NCBI GenBank assembly: GCA_023425615.1
Contig: JAFACJ010000626.1
Location: 1 to 6,551 of the forward strand
Direction of reading: 5' to 3'
Length of the DNA stretch: 6,551 bases
Origin: Actinomycetes bacterium
GTDB lineage: Bacteria; Actinomycetota; Actinomycetes; Streptosporangiales; Streptosporangiaceae
The position numbers and the translations under genes are program-made. Positions 5,135 to 6,551 of this stretch are shown piece by piece. Every line of letters begins with the position of its first letter. Positions within the stretch are counted from its first letter, which is position 1. The notes beneath the pieces were generated by a model that worked only from the letters and a program-made list of their open reading frames with translations, was not told where the DNA came from and did no database searches.

Positions 5135-5149
5135 GTTCCGAGGAGGAAC
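5135..5149 (+). promoter_or_regulatory. RBS hairpin of hydrolase 2
   Basis: GTTCC-GAGGA-GGAAC is a perfect 5-bp inverted repeat with the Shine-Dalgarno core as its loop, identical to 3420-3434 and also placed 2 nt before the ATG. It decides the start at 5152. Confidence 0.6.
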
Positions 5150-5151
5150 AC

Positions 5152-6551
5152 ATGCGCCGTCGCGCCCTGGTCATGGCCTCGGTGACGATGCTCTCCCTGG
5201 TAGCCTTCGCTCCGGCCTCCACCGCCCTCCCCGCGGAGCCGGACCCACTCCAGCGGATAGCCGCCCAGAAGATCAACTGGAAGCCCTGCTTCCAGAAGAC
5301 GCCGGACCCGGACTTCCCCGAGTTCGCGCGTCTGGAGTGCGCCACGATCAAGTCGCGACTGGACTGGGGGAACAAGAAGAACAAGAAGACGATCACGCTC
5401 GCCCTCAGCCGCCTCAAGGCGCGCAAGAGCGTCAAGTCCGTGGTGTTCACCAACCCCGGAGGCCCCGGCGGCGGCGGTCTGTTCCTCCCGCTGAACTTCA
5501 TCGGCGCCGACCGCGCCCGGATGCTCGACTACGCCGACATCATCGGCATCGACGTGCGCGGCACCGGCTACAGCACCCAGGCGTCCTGCAAGAACGTCTA
5601 CGGCCCGGTCCTCGACCCGCGCAAGCGCACCAAGGCCAACACCAAGGCCCTGCTGAACGGCGCCAGGGCGTACGCGAAGGCGTGCCAGAACAGCGGCAAC
5701 AAGAAGCTCCCCTCCAAGTACGTGACGACCGCGCAGACCGTCTACGACCTGGAATGGATCCGCCGCAACCTCAAGACCTCACGCGGCAAGAAGGTCAACA
5801 AGATCGACTGGATCGGCTACTCGGCCGGCACCTGGCTGGGCGCCTACTACGCCAAGAAGTGGCCGAAGCGCACCAGGAACTTCGTGCTCGACTCCGTCGT
5901 CGACTTCTCCACGAGCTGGCGGGTCGCCGACGACATCACCCCCAAGGCCGCACAGAAGCGGTTCGAGACGTTCGCCGGCTGGGCGGCCAAGTACGACGCC
6001 CTGTACGGGCTCGGCACGACCCAGGCCGCCGTCGTCAAGCGGTACGAGGACATCCGCAAGGCGATCGCCAAGGCCGGCCGCCTCACCATCGTCACCCCCG
6101 ACGGCGTCGGGTACTTCTACCCCGTCAACCTCGACCGCCTCATCTCCGGCGCGCTCTACTCCAAGACCAGCTTCCCCGACCTCGCGCAGGACCTGAACAC
6201 CCTGTCCGGGATCGCCCTCCAGGCGCAGGCGCGCTCCAAGTCCGTCTCCCTGGCCTTCGACCCGTCCGCCGGCGAGGACCCGACGTACTTCAACATCAGC
6301 TGCAACGACACCCCGTTCGGCCGCACCCCGGCGCAGCAGGCCGCCTACTCCAAGAAGCTCGGCGACCGCTACCCGCTGATGGGCTACTCCCTGATCGACG
6401 CCCCCTGCGCTTTCTGGAAGCGGCCGGCCGGCCAGCTCAAGCTCAAGCGCCCCGTCGGCGGCGGCATGCCCAAGGTGCTCCTGGTCCAGTCCGTCGGCGA
6501 CTTCGCCACCCCCTACGTGGGCGCGGCCAAGGCGCACAAGGCGTACAAGGG
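5152..6551 (+). CDS. Secreted tripeptidyl aminopeptidase-like hydrolase, paralogue 2 (partial)
   Basis: The frame is open from ATG 5152 to the window edge (466 codons plus 2 nt), with no stop seen; by comparison with its neighbour about 50-60 residues are missing. The signal peptide is clearer than in hydrolase 1: MRRR, a hydrophobic stretch, and cleavage probably after Ser-Thr-Ala25. Motifs: NPGGPGGGG (101-109), DVRGTGYS (134-141), GYSAG with nucleophile Ser224, CNDT (384) and CAFW (419), and probable acid Asp450 in SVGDFATP. The catalytic His should fall about 13 residues past the edge. It is colinear with hydrolase 1 throughout, strongest around the nucleophile, and diverges most around residues 310-370. 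It is Lys-rich (about 43 K, 30 R) where hydrolase 1 is Arg-rich. Start evidence: GAGGAGG at 5140-5146. It probably acts outside the cell on peptides; a different side-chain preference from paralogue 1 is possible but unproven. Confidence 0.93.
   Translation, partial: MRRRALVMASVTMLSLVAFAPASTALPAEPDPLQRIAAQKINWKPCFQKTPDPDFPEFARLECATIKSRLDWGNKKNKKTITLALSRLKARKSVKSVVFTNPGGPGGGGLFLPLNFIGADRARMLDYADIIGIDVRGTGYSTQASCKNVYGPVLDPRKRTKANTKALLNGARAYAKACQNSGNKKLPSKYVTTAQTVYDLEWIRRNLKTSRGKKVNKIDWIGYSAGTWLGAYYAKKWPKRTRNFVLDSVVDFSTSWRVADDITPKAAQKRFETFAGWAAKYDALYGLGTTQAAVVKRYEDIRKAIAKAGRLTIVTPDGVGYFYPVNLDRLISGALYSKTSFPDLAQDLNTLSGIALQAQARSKSVSLAFDPSAGEDPTYFNISCNDTPFGRTPAQQAAYSKKLGDRYPLMGYSLIDAPCAFWKRPAGQLKLKRPVGGGMPKVLLVQSVGDFATPYVGAAKAHKAYK

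Noticed and set aside
5779..6537. 252-codon minus-strand frame at the right end
   Set aside because: Gly/Val/Ala-rich antisense shadow of hydrolase 2, whose forward frame carries all the family motifs.

Overview
The window looks like chromosomal DNA from a high-GC actinobacterium. The evidence is the GC-rich codon use, an XRE/DUF5753 regulator (a family abundant in actinomycetes), a SigR-type ECF sigma factor, secreted S33 tripeptidyl-aminopeptidase-like hydrolases, and a tRNA gene without an encoded CCA end. A Streptosporangiales or Streptomyces relative is my inference; nothing here fixes the genus.

Layout. 1-400 holds no recognisable gene. 401-473 is tRNA-Arg(CCU), followed at 486-534 by a 20-bp-stem terminator. 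From about 535 to 1579 there is no credible gene. This stretch is repetitive and nearly T-free on the + strand: an 11-bp tandem duplication, a loose ~19-bp repeat, diverged ~94-200-bp repeats, and finally a strictly phased array of twenty 16-bp units (1244-1563) that ends 16 bp from the stop codon of the next gene. That gene (1580-2419, minus strand) is an XRE/DUF5753 regulator. It is divergent from a SigR-like ECF sigma factor (2681-3265, plus strand). The 261-bp AT-richer interval between them carries candidate promoters for both genes and an inverted repeat placed over the candidate -10 of the regulator.

Downstream lie two tandem secreted alpha/beta-hydrolases on the plus strand (3437-5005, and 5152 to beyond the window end). 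They are paralogous in protein and also in their 5' leaders. Each leader has an identical 14-nt block, TAGRAT followed by TCCTCCTC (the exact complement of the gene's own Shine-Dalgarno region), a GC stem, and a Shine-Dalgarno held in the loop of GTTCC-GAGGA-GGAAC. The second gene is open to the window edge and has no stop codon here.

How it may work together (inference): the regulator probably controls its own promoter and perhaps the divergent sigma gene. The sigma factor has lost, or never had, an adjacent rsrA-type anti-sigma gene. The two hydrolases probably share one control mechanism through the duplicated leader and release peptides outside the cell. The most unusual structures are the 16-bp array and the duplicated leader.
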